From the NCBI GenBank assembly GCA_002308255.1, contig DBVZ01000126.1:161-21389 (forward strand): DNA of 21,229 nt, read 5' to 3'. The position numbers were made by a program, and so were the translations under genes. The notes below the pieces were generated by a model. That model searched no databases. It saw only the letters and a program-made list of their open reading frames with translations, and was not told the origin of the DNA. Source of the stretch: Lachnospiraceae bacterium UBA1251 (lineage in GTDB: Bacteria; Bacillota; Clostridia; Lachnospirales; Lachnospiraceae). Positions within the stretch are counted from its first letter, which is position 1; every line of letters begins with the position of its first letter. Positions 6,235 to 14,463 of the stretch are shown piece after piece.

Positions 6235-8250
6235 TCAGTGCATTTCAAACCATTCCGTGATCTCTTTCAGCCTCTTGATCCGGTGAAGGGGCTTCCCGCT
6301 CCGGGAAAGCTCATGGTTCTCACCGCGGAAACAGACCATTTTGCTCTCGACGCCGTGGGCGATGAGCGAGGTGAACATCTGATACCCCTGATCGATGGGG
6401 CACCGGTAGTCTTCAAAGGAATGGATAAACAGGGTCGGCGTCTTCACTTTGTCCGCGTATTTCATCGGGCTGTGCCACCAGAGTTTCTCCGGGTCCGCCC
6501 ACGGATCAGCCGCGTTCTGATCCATGGCGAAATCCACACCGATGTCGGAAACGCCGTAGAAGGAGAACCAGTTCGAGATGGACCTCTGACTTGCGCACGC
6601 GCGGAAACGGTCCGTGTGGCCGATGATCCAGTTCGTCATAAATCCGCCGTAAGACCCGCCGGTCTCATAGAGATGCTCCCGGTCCATTGCCGGCCAGGCC
6701 TCAAGGGCAGCGTCGCAGAATGCCATCAGGTCTTCGTAGTCCACCGTTCCGTATTTTCCGCGAATGTCCATAAATCCGCCTCTGCCGTCCGAGCCGGTCG
6801 GGTTGCAGAAAATGACAAAGTATCCTTTTCCCGCCCAATACTGCATTTCGTGATAGAATACCTTCCCGTACACGGTCTTCGGCCCGCCGTGGATATCGAG
6901 AATAACCGGATATTTTTCAGCCGGATCGTAACCCATCGGTTTCAGAACAAATCCGTGAATCTCCTGTCCTTCCCGAACGAAATGCAGCGGTTCCGGAACG
7001 GCGACATATTTATCTCTCAGCGCGAGATCATTCAAGCGGCTGATCTTTTTAAGCCGCATTCCGCTGCCCTTCCCGAGATCACCATTCTCTCCCCTGCCGG
7101 GAACATTTCCGCTGTAGATCTCCTGCGCCTTCATATCATGCAGCGCGATCATCACGGCTTCCCCGTCCCGGATGTCAAAACTGTCGATCGATCCGGGCTT
7201 TACGCATACCGGGGAGATTTCACCTTTCTCCAGCTTATAAAGCCCCGAGGAATCAAACCGGGTCGAGAGGAAATAGCAGATATCCCCGTCCATCCGCAGC
7301 GCTTTGCCGCCTCCGTAACGGATGTCCGTACCGACCGAAGTGCCGATCGCTTCGCCGTATTCCGCGTAAAGAGACAGTTCTCCGGTCTCGTAATCGATCT
7401 TATAAAAATCACTGTCCGTGTTCAGGCCGTATTTCTTATCCGAGGCCGCGATCAGCAGAAAGCTCTTTCCGACCGCGAATCCGTTTATTTCAAATACATC
7501 GCTGCTTTCCGCAAGGCGGACTGCTATCCCGTCACCAAGACCGATGCGGAAGATGGCAGCCGTTCCGTCCAGCTTAAGGAACGGTTTTACGGGAGTGCTG
7601 ACATAGTAAACAGCCGTTTTGTCCGGGGACAGTTCGGCATCGCCGACATTTTCATTTATTTCCGTAAGGCGCTTCAGCGATCTCTTCCGGACATCATAGT
7701 AAAACAGGGACTGATAGGCTCCTTTGGTGTAAGTCGATCCGTTCCACCACCAGGGGACCTGCCGGATCTCTTCGTAGTCGGCATTTTCCTTCGTATATTT
7801 CTTCCATTTCGCCGCGAGCTTTTTCTCTCCGCGATACAGTTCCTCATATCCCGGCAGTGTCTGCCCCAGCACCACAAGATCCCCTCCCGGGAGCGGCAGG
7901 ATCTTCGATACGGGGATCGGGAACGTACAGGCAAGTTCCGCCTCGCCGCCGTCCAGACGGATCTTATAGCAGCGGCTGGTCAGATCCGGCTCTTTGGGAT
8001 CCGTCTGGTTCTCCCGCATGCCCGGAAAAAGAATCGTATTTTCATCAAGATACTGAAAATTCCTCTCCTTTCCGCCGTTCGTCAGCTTCCTGATTTTCCC
8101 GTCTTTCAGCACATAAATACAGCTGTGGTATTCATTTTTCTTCTGATCTGCGGTCGTGACGACAAAGCAGGCACTTTTTCCTTCCGGGGAAAAGTTGACA
8201 TGTGACAAAAATTTAAAGCGGCAGAAATCGTCGATTGCGATTGGTTTCAT
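6235..8250 (-). CDS. S9 family serine peptidase (prolyl oligopeptidase / acylaminoacyl-peptidase type)
   Basis: This 671-residue protein has the two-part build of the S9 family: an N-terminal beta-propeller region (about 1-410) that gates access, and a C-terminal alpha/beta hydrolase domain. The nucleophile is S533 in GGSYGGFM, D614 lies in SFEDYRCP, and H646 in GENHELSR; together they form the catalytic triad. LDIHGGP (451-457) forms part of the oxyanion region. It has no signal peptide and is probably a cytoplasmic oligopeptidase or acyl-peptide hydrolase of the S9C kind. AAGGAGAAGGA lies upstream of the ATG and overlaps the stop codon of the HTH-Uma2 gene, 17 bases away, so the two are co-transcribed. 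Confidence 0.93.
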   Translation of the reverse strand: MKPIAIDDFCRFKFLSHVNFSPEGKSACFVVTTADQKKNEYHSCIYVLKDGKIRKLTNGGKERNFQYLDENTILFPGMRENQTDPKEPDLTSRCYKIRLDGGEAELACTFPIPVSKILPLPGGDLVVLGQTLPGYEELYRGEKKLAAKWKKYTKENADYEEIRQVPWWWNGSTYTKGAYQSLFYYDVRKRSLKRLTEINENVGDAELSPDKTAVYYVSTPVKPFLKLDGTAAIFRIGLGDGIAVRLAESSDVFEINGFAVGKSFLLIAASDKKYGLNTDSDFYKIDYETGELSLYAEYGEAIGTSVGTDIRYGGGKALRMDGDICYFLSTRFDSSGLYKLEKGEISPVCVKPGSIDSFDIRDGEAVMIALHDMKAQEIYSGNVPGRGENGDLGKGSGMRLKKISRLNDLALRDKYVAVPEPLHFVREGQEIHGFVLKPMGYDPAEKYPVILDIHGGPKTVYGKVFYHEMQYWAGKGYFVIFCNPTGSDGRGGFMDIRGKYGTVDYEDLMAFCDAALEAWPAMDREHLYETGGSYGGFMTNWIIGHTDRFRACASQRSISNWFSFYGVSDIGVDFAMDQNAADPWADPEKLWWHSPMKYADKVKTPTLFIHSFEDYRCPIDQGYQMFTSLIAHGVESKMVCFRGENHELSRSGKPLHRIKRLKEITEWFEMH

Positions 8251-8267
8251 ATTATTATTCCTTCTCC

Positions 8268-9098
8268 TTACAGATACCGACTGATTTTATCATAGATTCT
8301 TTGAAAATCAACTCTGCATTCCCCGCCTGAAATCAGCACCGGAACAGAATCCTCAAACGTATATTTATCCGGGAAGCTGTCGTGTTCAAGATCATAGGAC
8401 ATAACCTGCAGTTTATCCGGATCCACGATCCAGTATTCCCGCACCCCGGCATACCGGTACTTGTTCAGCTTCCGGAACATGTCCATGGCGCGGCTTGAAG
8501 GTGAAAGGATCTCGATGACGAAATCCGGCGCTCCTTCAATTCTTTTTGAGGTGATCTGATCACCGTGACAAATAATGAAGACATCCGGCTGAACCATCGT
8601 CCTGTTATCTCTGTCGAGTCTCACGTCACAGGGTGCCCCGATCACTTCGCATTCCGAATGTGATTCCGCACAGTTACTCAACTGAAGAAGCAGCTGCAGT
8701 AAAATGATCTGGTGTACCGGTGTCGGAGCCGCCATATCATAGAAAATGCCGTCAATCAGTTCCACCCTTCTTTCATTGGGAAGCGAATAATAATCATCGA
8801 TTGTATATTCACCCTGATCCGGATCTTTTTCAGCAGTATTTCCTGCCCCATGCTTCACAGCCGGCTCCATAAGCATCCTGTCACCCGATGACATCCGCGT
8901 ATAACCATACATATTTTCCCGTGAACTGCCGTCCCGCAGAACCTTCTCGAGTGCCAGAAGCGTATCATAACGGGGCGTTTTCGTGATCCCCGCAAATATT
9001 TTCTGCACGGTTCCGATCGGCACACCGGAAAGCTTCGCGATTCTCTCATTGGACAGTCCCAGTTCTTTTTTTCTTTTTTTCATTTCCTGCAGAGTCAT
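8268..9098 (-). CDS. HTH-Uma2 (DUF820) restriction-nuclease-fold fusion protein
   Basis: Residues 1-55 look like a Cro/XRE-type helix-turn-helix (SNERIAKLSGVPIGTVQKIF, then the KTPRYDTLLALEKVL helix). Residues 97-276 match the Uma2/DUF820 family of PD-(D/E)xK nuclease-fold proteins: YTIDDYYSLPNERRVELIDG with E113, VQPDVFII with D172, and FVIEILSPSS with E196, followed by the lysine- and tyrosine-rich helix and GVREYWIVDP. Uma2 proteins are common in cyanobacteria and clostridia, but their targets are poorly known. The fused HTH suggests sequence-directed DNA binding, or autoregulation at the dyad upstream. The family and fusion are clear; the biological role is unknown. Shine-Dalgarno before the ATG is weak. 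It is first in a two-gene operon with the S9 peptidase. Confidence 0.88.
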   Translation of the reverse strand: MTLQEMKKRKKELGLSNERIAKLSGVPIGTVQKIFAGITKTPRYDTLLALEKVLRDGSSRENMYGYTRMSSGDRMLMEPAVKHGAGNTAEKDPDQGEYTIDDYYSLPNERRVELIDGIFYDMAAPTPVHQIILLQLLLQLSNCAESHSECEVIGAPCDVRLDRDNRTMVQPDVFIICHGDQITSKRIEGAPDFVIEILSPSSRAMDMFRKLNKYRYAGVREYWIVDPDKLQVMSYDLEHDSFPDKYTFEDSVPVLISGGECRVDFQRIYDKISRYL

Positions 9099-9153
9099 GG
9101 CTCAGTTTCCCTCATCGAAGACATGATCGGTTCAGTTACTCTTTTCTGTTCGG

Positions 9154-9182
9154 ATTCTATCACTGATTCATCCGATTTTCAA
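9154..9182 (-). promoter_or_regulatory. Sigma-A promoter of the HTH-Uma2/peptidase operon
   Basis: On the minus strand TTGAAA (9177-9182) and TAGAAT (9154-9159) are 17 bases apart, with TGA directly before the -10. The leader to the ATG at 9098 is about 50 bases. Confidence 0.78.
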
Positions 9183-9214
9183 CCGTTTAATCCCATTATT
9201 GGAATTATTACGGT
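9182..9214. repeat. Imperfect inverted repeat abutting the -35 box
   Basis: ACCGT (9182-9186) and ACGGT (9210-9214) are the outer arms; AATCCC and GGAATT-like inner arms are offset by one or two bases. It sits just upstream of the HTH-Uma2 promoter and could be an operator, perhaps for the HTH protein itself. Evidence is position and partial symmetry only. Confidence 0.3.
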
Positions 9215-9242
9215 AAATATTTGCAACAATGCCAAAGTGCAT

Positions 9243-9282
9243 AAAAATACTGCCGTCCGGAGTTGATTGTCCTTACGGCAGT
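9243..9282 (-). terminator. Intrinsic terminator after the macro-ADPRH gene
   Basis: Read on the minus strand, ACTGCCGT pairs with ACGGCAGT (plus 9275-9282 and 9249-9256) around an 18-base loop and is followed by ATTTTTAT. It lies about 35 bases past the stop codon at 9316. Confidence 0.7.
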
Positions 9283-9315
9283 TCCTTATTATGTCCTTTT
9301 GAAAAATCAACTGGT

Positions 9316-10659
9316 TCAGACCAGCAGTTCAAATCCGTCCGGGAGCTTCATTCTCTCTGCTTTTTCTATTTTTTCAAGAAGCAGTGGGTTTGCCGGAGTC
9401 AGGCCGATCCGGAACCGCATTTTCTTCAGTCCGAGATATGCCCCCAGAATACTTCCGGCGGCCGCCCCCGTGGAATCGCTGTCTCCGCTGTGGTTGACAG
9501 CGATACAGAGAGCTTTCTGAAAATCGTCCGGATAGCGCAGGACGCAGTACAGCGCGACGGCGAGTGCCTCTTCGCCGGCCCATCCTTCGCCGATGGTGTG
9601 AATGTTTGCCGCATCCCGGCGGCTCTGCGCCTCTTCCCCCGCATCCGGCCGGGTACCGTGCCGGACCGCCAGATTTTCATCTTCCGCCATCCGGACCGCT
9701 TTTCGGATGATGGCGTCAAATTCATCCAGATACTGCGTACCCGCATACTGACGGTCGATCTGCGCACGGGTATTCTTCACGATCTCCCGGAGGGGCGCAC
9801 TTCCGTCCATCCGGTAAGTGATCCTGTGTATGAGTTCCCTGAGAAATGCCGCCGGCAGCTGCCCGGGCGGATGTCCGTGCGTGACGCCGCCCGCAGCGCC
9901 GCCGATCATACAGCCTTCAAAGGTGTCCCGCAGGGCTTCCTCCGTAAAAAAGCAGATATCGAGCATTCGGGATGTCTTCGGGATCGTCATCCGGACCTGC
10001 CCGCGGCCTCCGCGGATCCTGCCGATGAACAGTATATCTTCTTTGTAATACCCAAACGGGATGCCGCTTCCTGTTACTGCGGCATTTTCAAGAAGCCGGA
10101 AAATAACGACGCCCGATCCGTCCGGCAGGACCCCCGCGGTTTTCATAACGAAAATGTGCGGTGCACAGTATAGTTCATGCATGTCCTGTCCGGTGCCTTC
10201 TTCCATAACAGACAGCCGGTCGGAAGACTCGATGCCGTCGCCGGACACGCGCATATATATGTTTTGTTCCGGTCTTTCAAAATACGTCTTCCGGAACGTG
10301 TCAAAGAAGATCAGATGAGGAACCCGGCTCGTCGGTTCCGGATACCGGATGATCTCCACGATGCATTTTCCGTCAAAATCCGAACGGCAGGCGGCATCGA
10401 ACAGAGCCTCCGCGCTCCTGTGCGCAGGCACCAGATCATTCTCCTCCCCCAGAAGGGGCATGATCAGGGTATTCGCGCTCCGGCGGACTGCCTCCGCAAA
10501 GATTCCCGCGTAGAGCGTTTTCATTTTCGATAAGGAATCCCGCCAGTTTCCGTGATCCCACGCAGGGCAAACGACTTCGCTGAGAGTGCCCTTTTCGGTT
10601 CGGATCTCCCAGGGAAGCCGTTCTTCTGCCGGCGGTACTAATCGGATGCTGATGATCAT
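9316..10659 (-). CDS. Partial macrodomain fused to a shortened ADP-ribosylglycohydrolase
   Basis: Residues about 25-108 resemble the C-terminal half of a macrodomain (CPAWDHGNWRDSLSKMKTLY, then an A-rich helix, NTLIMPLLGEEND, and a final helix and strand). Macrodomains bind or hydrolyse ADP-ribose. Residues about 240-447 match the ADP-ribosylglycohydrolase (DraG) family: DTFEGCMIGGAAGG (245-258), IGEGWAGEEALAVAL and the metal-site box SGDSDSTGAAAG (391-402). The usual early TDDT metal motif is not visible, the GDALG box has become GGVTHG, and the helical core seems about 100 residues shorter than normal, so activity is doubtful. Residues 110-240 are unassigned. It is last in the minus-strand unit, 36 bases after the cyclase gene. 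The second domain is well supported; the first is a pattern match. Confidence 0.75.
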   Translation of the reverse strand: MIISIRLVPPAEERLPWEIRTEKGTLSEVVCPAWDHGNWRDSLSKMKTLYAGIFAEAVRRSANTLIMPLLGEENDLVPAHRSAEALFDAACRSDFDGKCIVEIIRYPEPTSRVPHLIFFDTFRKTYFERPEQNIYMRVSGDGIESSDRLSVMEEGTGQDMHELYCAPHIFVMKTAGVLPDGSGVVIFRLLENAAVTGSGIPFGYYKEDILFIGRIRGGRGQVRMTIPKTSRMLDICFFTEEALRDTFEGCMIGGAAGGVTHGHPPGQLPAAFLRELIHRITYRMDGSAPLREIVKNTRAQIDRQYAGTQYLDEFDAIIRKAVRMAEDENLAVRHGTRPDAGEEAQSRRDAANIHTIGEGWAGEEALAVALYCVLRYPDDFQKALCIAVNHSGDSDSTGAAAGSILGAYLGLKKMRFRIGLTPANPLLLEKIEKAERMKLPDGFELLV

Positions 10660-10695
10660 TCTTTCGTACCTTTTTAAAATTCAATATCTGCCTTA

Positions 10696-11448
10696 TTATT
10701 CCGTGATCGCCCAGACGCGTGCCGGAAGGCCGGTCGCTCCCTCAAATCTCGGATACGACACGATCAGGACAGCGCCTGCCGGGGCGACCTCATCAAGGTT
10801 CTTCATCACTTCGACCTGCAGTTTGCCCTTCTCAAGCACATAGCGCTCACAGGCAAGGTCTTCGTATTCCGCCGCTTTGACGGAGGCATCCGTATCCAGC
10901 GCTTCGTGTCCGTTGGCTGCCGCGTTCCTTGTCTCGTAGATGTACTTCAGAGCCTCAAGCGACCATCCCGGGAAATGTTCGGAACCGTCCGGCGCCGTGC
11001 CGGAGAGCGCGTCCATATCCGGCCAGTTCTTATACCAGTCCGTGCGCAGCGCGACAAACGCGCCGTCCGGGATCTGACCGTATTTCTCTTCGTATTCCTT
11101 TATGTCTTCCATCGTCGCGAAGTATTCCTGATTCTCTTTGACTTTTTCGGAAACGTCGATAACACAGAGCGGGAAAATGAGGTCTTTCACGTCATACTTT
11201 TCGGAAAGATCCGCATCTTTGATGAAGTGGCCCGGAAAATCAATGTGCGTGCCGAACTGCCCCGGGAACTTGAATGTCTGGATCAGGCATTCAAGCATCG
11301 GATTGCCCCAGTCGAAGACCGTCTTCGAGAGCTCTACGGAGCCCTCCGGGATCCCTGCCCAGTAAGGGCTCTCATTGTTCAGTGAGTGGGAAAGTTCCAC
11401 CCAGCGGTATTTTTTTGCGCGCTCCAGCGCTTCCCATAATGGATACAT
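10696..11448 (-). CDS. Cyclase-family metal-dependent hydrolase
   Basis: This 250-residue protein belongs to the cyclase family (PF04199), which contains bacterial kynurenine formamidase, isatin hydrolase and dihydrophloroglucinol cyclohydrolase. The metal-binding signature HxGTHxDxPxH appears as GQFGTHIDFPGH (H68, D70, H74); the first histidine of the consensus is replaced by Q. A later HEALDTD supplies the conserved His-Glu seen before the C-terminal strand in this family. Such enzymes hydrolyse amides, lactams or cyclic 1,3-diketones with Mn or Zn. AAGGAGGA precedes the ATG at 11448. The gene lies 100 bases behind the OYE-ADC gene on the same strand and probably shares its transcript, which hints at a ring-opening or deacylation role in that pathway. 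Substrate unknown. Confidence 0.88.
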   Translation of the reverse strand: MYPLWEALERAKKYRWVELSHSLNNESPYWAGIPEGSVELSKTVFDWGNPMLECLIQTFKFPGQFGTHIDFPGHFIKDADLSEKYDVKDLIFPLCVIDVSEKVKENQEYFATMEDIKEYEEKYGQIPDGAFVALRTDWYKNWPDMDALSGTAPDGSEHFPGWSLEALKYIYETRNAAANGHEALDTDASVKAAEYEDLACERYVLEKGKLQVEVMKNLDEVAPAGAVLIVSYPRFEGATGLPARVWAITE

Positions 11449-11548
11449 GATGCTCCTCCTTCATTATTCTTTGCAGCGGCGGCGTCCCTTCCCGCGCATG
11501 TCTGCCTTCCGGAGAATGCCGCCGTTCTGCTTTTTTAACATTGTTCCG

Positions 11549-14359
11549 TTACTTTCTGCCGCCTTCCATAAAGGTGGTCCTGTCGTACCACGCCGGCAGG
11601 ATCATCGGCATGAGTTCCTCCGCGTCAACCGCCTCCAGATACTGCAGATTGGTGATCAGCAGGTTGTTTTCCGCATACGCGCCGCCGACGATCGTATTAA
11701 TCGGCAGGCAGCCCCACGGATCGTCAAGGCTGGAATTCAGCTCGAGAGCCTTGACCGTGCCCGGGATCCAGGAGTCATATTTGTATTTCACGACGTTGCG
11801 GATGAGTGCCGTGTTCGTGAAGCGCCATTTCCCTTCTTCGTCCGGCAGACGGTCAAAGTGGAAATAATAGCCCGATCCGGCAGTCTCTTTTCCGGGTGCC
11901 GGCGCCTGATACAGCATATGGGTCAGCGGATGGTTGTATGCACCGAGCTCCAGTTCCGCCTTAATGATCTGCGCACCGCGGCGCACAACGCCGACCTCGA
12001 CTTTTGCGCCGTTTTTGCGGATCACGAATTCCGCGCCGAGCTTCTTCGGGATCGCGGAGTTGTCGCGGCCGAGCTGCGTCGCCATTTCCGCGCCGTCCCC
12101 GCCGAGCAGGAGGCTGATCGGATACATGCCGAGCTGGCCCTTGTACGTGCAGTATACGCCGAGGATGGTCTCATAATAATTATCCGCGAAGCTCGGCTCC
12201 TTGATATGACAGACCGAAACGGTCACGACCGGCGCCGAGAACGGCTCCAGCGGTTTCGGGAGGATCGCGCGGATCGCTGCCGGATCCGTGAGGTACGCAA
12301 GGTAGACCCCCTCCTGTTTGTCCATGGCCGATATTTTCGCGAAATTGGCAGCCTCTTCTTTGGAAATGACAAAGCTCGGTGCCGCTTTCTTAAACAGCGA
12401 CGCGCCGACTTCGTAGCCGGTCCTGGTCGCCGGGGCAATGACGCCGTCCCGAATCGCGGAGCCGACCAGTTTCACCGGGATGCCCTTTTCTTCCAGAGCT
12501 GCCTTCAGGGACTGATCCGGCTTGTAGCCGAGGGACAGGACGACCGCGTCCGCCTCGATCTTCTTTTCTTCCTTCGTGTCGACATTTTCGACGATCACGC
12601 CGTCCGGGGTGATCTCTTTCAGGGCGTGTCCGAGCGCCCAGGCGATGTCCATCTTATTCAGCCTGGTCATGATGTCGAGTACGTTGTTCTTATAGGCATT
12701 CGTGCCGGCTGCCTTCAGCATGTCGACAAAAGTGACCTTGCAGCCCTTCGCGCCGAGGAATTCACCGGTCTCGAGACCGGTGAGGCCGGCGCCGATCATC
12801 GCCACGGATTTTCCGGCGACATCCTTCTTTCCGGTCAGGACTTCCTCGATCAGGCAGACATTGTCTCCGTCGATGCCCGGGATCGACTTCGGAACGATCG
12901 ATCTTGAGCCGGTAGCAAGGACGACCGCATCCGGTTTCATCGCGGCGATCTCTTCCGCCGTCGCCTCTTTGCCAAGCTGCACTTCCACGCCGAGTTTTGC
13001 GAAGCTGTCGCGGTAATAATCCGCGATCCATTCCATCCTCTCTTTCAGAGGCGGCAGTTTAGCGAGATTGACCGTGCCGCCGAGCGTCTCCTGACGGTCG
13101 ATCAGCGTTACTTTCACGCCTCTCTTCGCCAGCGTCTCCGCCGCCGTCATGCCGCCCGGTCCGCCGCCGACAACAACGACTTTGTGTCCGTCGGTATCCG
13201 GTACGAGGTCGCCGTAACGGTATTCATTGCAGGTGAGCGGATTGACCGCGCATTCGAACGGAAGTCCCTGCGCATTCAGACCCATCAGGGTCTCGAAGCA
13301 CCGCAGGCAGTTGATGCATTTCTTTAATTCGGACTCTCTGCCTTCCTGTACCTTGCGCCCCCATTCGGGATCGGCGAGCCAGGTTCTGCCCATGCCGACG
13401 AAGTCAACGACGCCTTCCTCAAGAAATGCTTCCGCGACCGCGGGTTCACGGATCGAGGATACCGCGATGACCGGAATGCTGACATTGTCACGTACGGCTT
13501 TGACGAACTGTTTTCTCCAGCCCTGCGGGAAGGAGATCGGCTCCACCGCCATAAGGCCTGTCTCATACAGGGCGCAGCTGACGTCGACAAAATCGATCCC
13601 CGCCGCTTCCATTGTCTTCACGATCCGGATGCCGTCCTCAATGTGGATATAGTCTTCCGTGACGCCGACCGTATTCAGGAACTCGTCGACCGATACCCGG
13701 CAGCCGAGCACATAGTCTTTTCCGCACTTATTCCGGATGTCTTCGATGATCTCCAGGACGATCCTCATGCGGTTCTCGAAGCTTCCGCCGTATTCGTCCG
13801 TTCTCTTGTTGGTATAGGGGGACAGGAACTGCTGCAGGAGATATCCGTGCGCACAGTGCAGTTCCACGCCGTCGATGCCTGCCTTCTTGCAGCGAAGGGC
13901 AGCATCACCGAACTGATCGATCAGTTCGTGGATCTCCTCCAGTGTCATCGGACGGGTCTCCTGCATGGAGACCTTGCACATGCGGTCGGACGCCGACACG
14001 CAGGGCTGTCCGCCGATCAGCGACGACATGCCTTCGCGTCCCGGATGGTGCAGCTGGATAAAGATTTTAGACCCGTATTTATGGACCGTGGATGCCAGTT
14101 TTGCCAGGGAAGGAATATGTTTATCGCTGGTCGCAGCAATCTGACGGAACATTCCGACACCGGTCTTTTCGTTGACTTTGCAGATCTCCGGCATGATGAG
14201 GCCGCATCCGCCTTTTGCCCTCGCCTCAAAATAGGCGAGCATGGCGGGACCGACCGTTCCGTCGAGTTCCGCAAGGTTCGTGCCCATCGGCGTCATGACC
14301 AGCCTGTTTTTCAGCTCGACATTGCCGATCTTTCCTTTCTCAAACAATTTCTCGTACAT
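11549..14359 (-). CDS. OYE/2,4-dienoyl-CoA reductase-like flavoenzyme fused to an acetoacetate-decarboxylase-like domain
   Basis: This 936-residue protein has three parts. Residues 1-345 are an Old Yellow Enzyme FMN TIM barrel (ELKNRLVMTPMG, ELHCAHGYLLQQFLSPYTN, RTDEYGGSFENR). Residues 348-370 hold a [4Fe-4S] site with C348, C351, C354 and C370. Residues 394-650 hold two dinucleotide folds (VVVVGGGPGG, MIGAGLTGLE), as in FadH, BaiCD/BaiH and 2-enoate reductase. These enzymes pass electrons from NAD(P)H through FAD, FeS and FMN to an activated C=C. Residues 675-936 (about 11552-12337) match the acetoacetate decarboxylase fold: VYLAYLTDPAAIRAILPKPL, and GRDNSAIPKKLG, where K772 fits the Schiff-base lysine. 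The frame is continuous. AAAGGAG precedes the ATG. The substrate is unknown; the tail may decarboxylate or do aldol-type chemistry. Confidence 0.9.
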   Translation of the reverse strand: MYEKLFEKGKIGNVELKNRLVMTPMGTNLAELDGTVGPAMLAYFEARAKGGCGLIMPEICKVNEKTGVGMFRQIAATSDKHIPSLAKLASTVHKYGSKIFIQLHHPGREGMSSLIGGQPCVSASDRMCKVSMQETRPMTLEEIHELIDQFGDAALRCKKAGIDGVELHCAHGYLLQQFLSPYTNKRTDEYGGSFENRMRIVLEIIEDIRNKCGKDYVLGCRVSVDEFLNTVGVTEDYIHIEDGIRIVKTMEAAGIDFVDVSCALYETGLMAVEPISFPQGWRKQFVKAVRDNVSIPVIAVSSIREPAVAEAFLEEGVVDFVGMGRTWLADPEWGRKVQEGRESELKKCINCLRCFETLMGLNAQGLPFECAVNPLTCNEYRYGDLVPDTDGHKVVVVGGGPGGMTAAETLAKRGVKVTLIDRQETLGGTVNLAKLPPLKERMEWIADYYRDSFAKLGVEVQLGKEATAEEIAAMKPDAVVLATGSRSIVPKSIPGIDGDNVCLIEEVLTGKKDVAGKSVAMIGAGLTGLETGEFLGAKGCKVTFVDMLKAAGTNAYKNNVLDIMTRLNKMDIAWALGHALKEITPDGVIVENVDTKEEKKIEADAVVLSLGYKPDQSLKAALEEKGIPVKLVGSAIRDGVIAPATRTGYEVGASLFKKAAPSFVISKEEAANFAKISAMDKQEGVYLAYLTDPAAIRAILPKPLEPFSAPVVTVSVCHIKEPSFADNYYETILGVYCTYKGQLGMYPISLLLGGDGAEMATQLGRDNSAIPKKLGAEFVIRKNGAKVEVGVVRRGAQIIKAELELGAYNHPLTHMLYQAPAPGKETAGSGYYFHFDRLPDEEGKWRFTNTALIRNVVKYKYDSWIPGTVKALELNSSLDDPWGCLPINTIVGGAYAENNLLITNLQYLEAVDAEELMPMILPAWYDRTTFMEGGRK

Positions 14360-14398
14360 GCTGTATCTCCTTTCATTACAGAGAGAATCAGAACTGTC

Positions 14399-14450
14399 AC
14401 AGATAATTGTATTTTGTTCATATTCACAGTCATTCAGGGAAATTATCTGT
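14399..14450. repeat. Perfect 10-bp inverted repeat in the OYE-ADC leader
   Basis: ACAGATAATT (14399-14408) and AATTATCTGT (14441-14450) are exact reverse complements. Their centres are 42 bp apart, about four helical turns. Both lie between the predicted transcription start and the ATG at 14359. They could be paired operator half-sites or the stem of a leader RNA hairpin. Confidence 0.55.
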
Positions 14451-14463
14451 CTCTACAGGAAAT

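Noticed and set aside
11375..12907. 510-codon plus-strand frame opposite the OYE-ADC fusion
   Set aside because: Shadow of the ADC-like and flavoprotein coding sequence; no promoter, ribosome binding site or recognisable domain.
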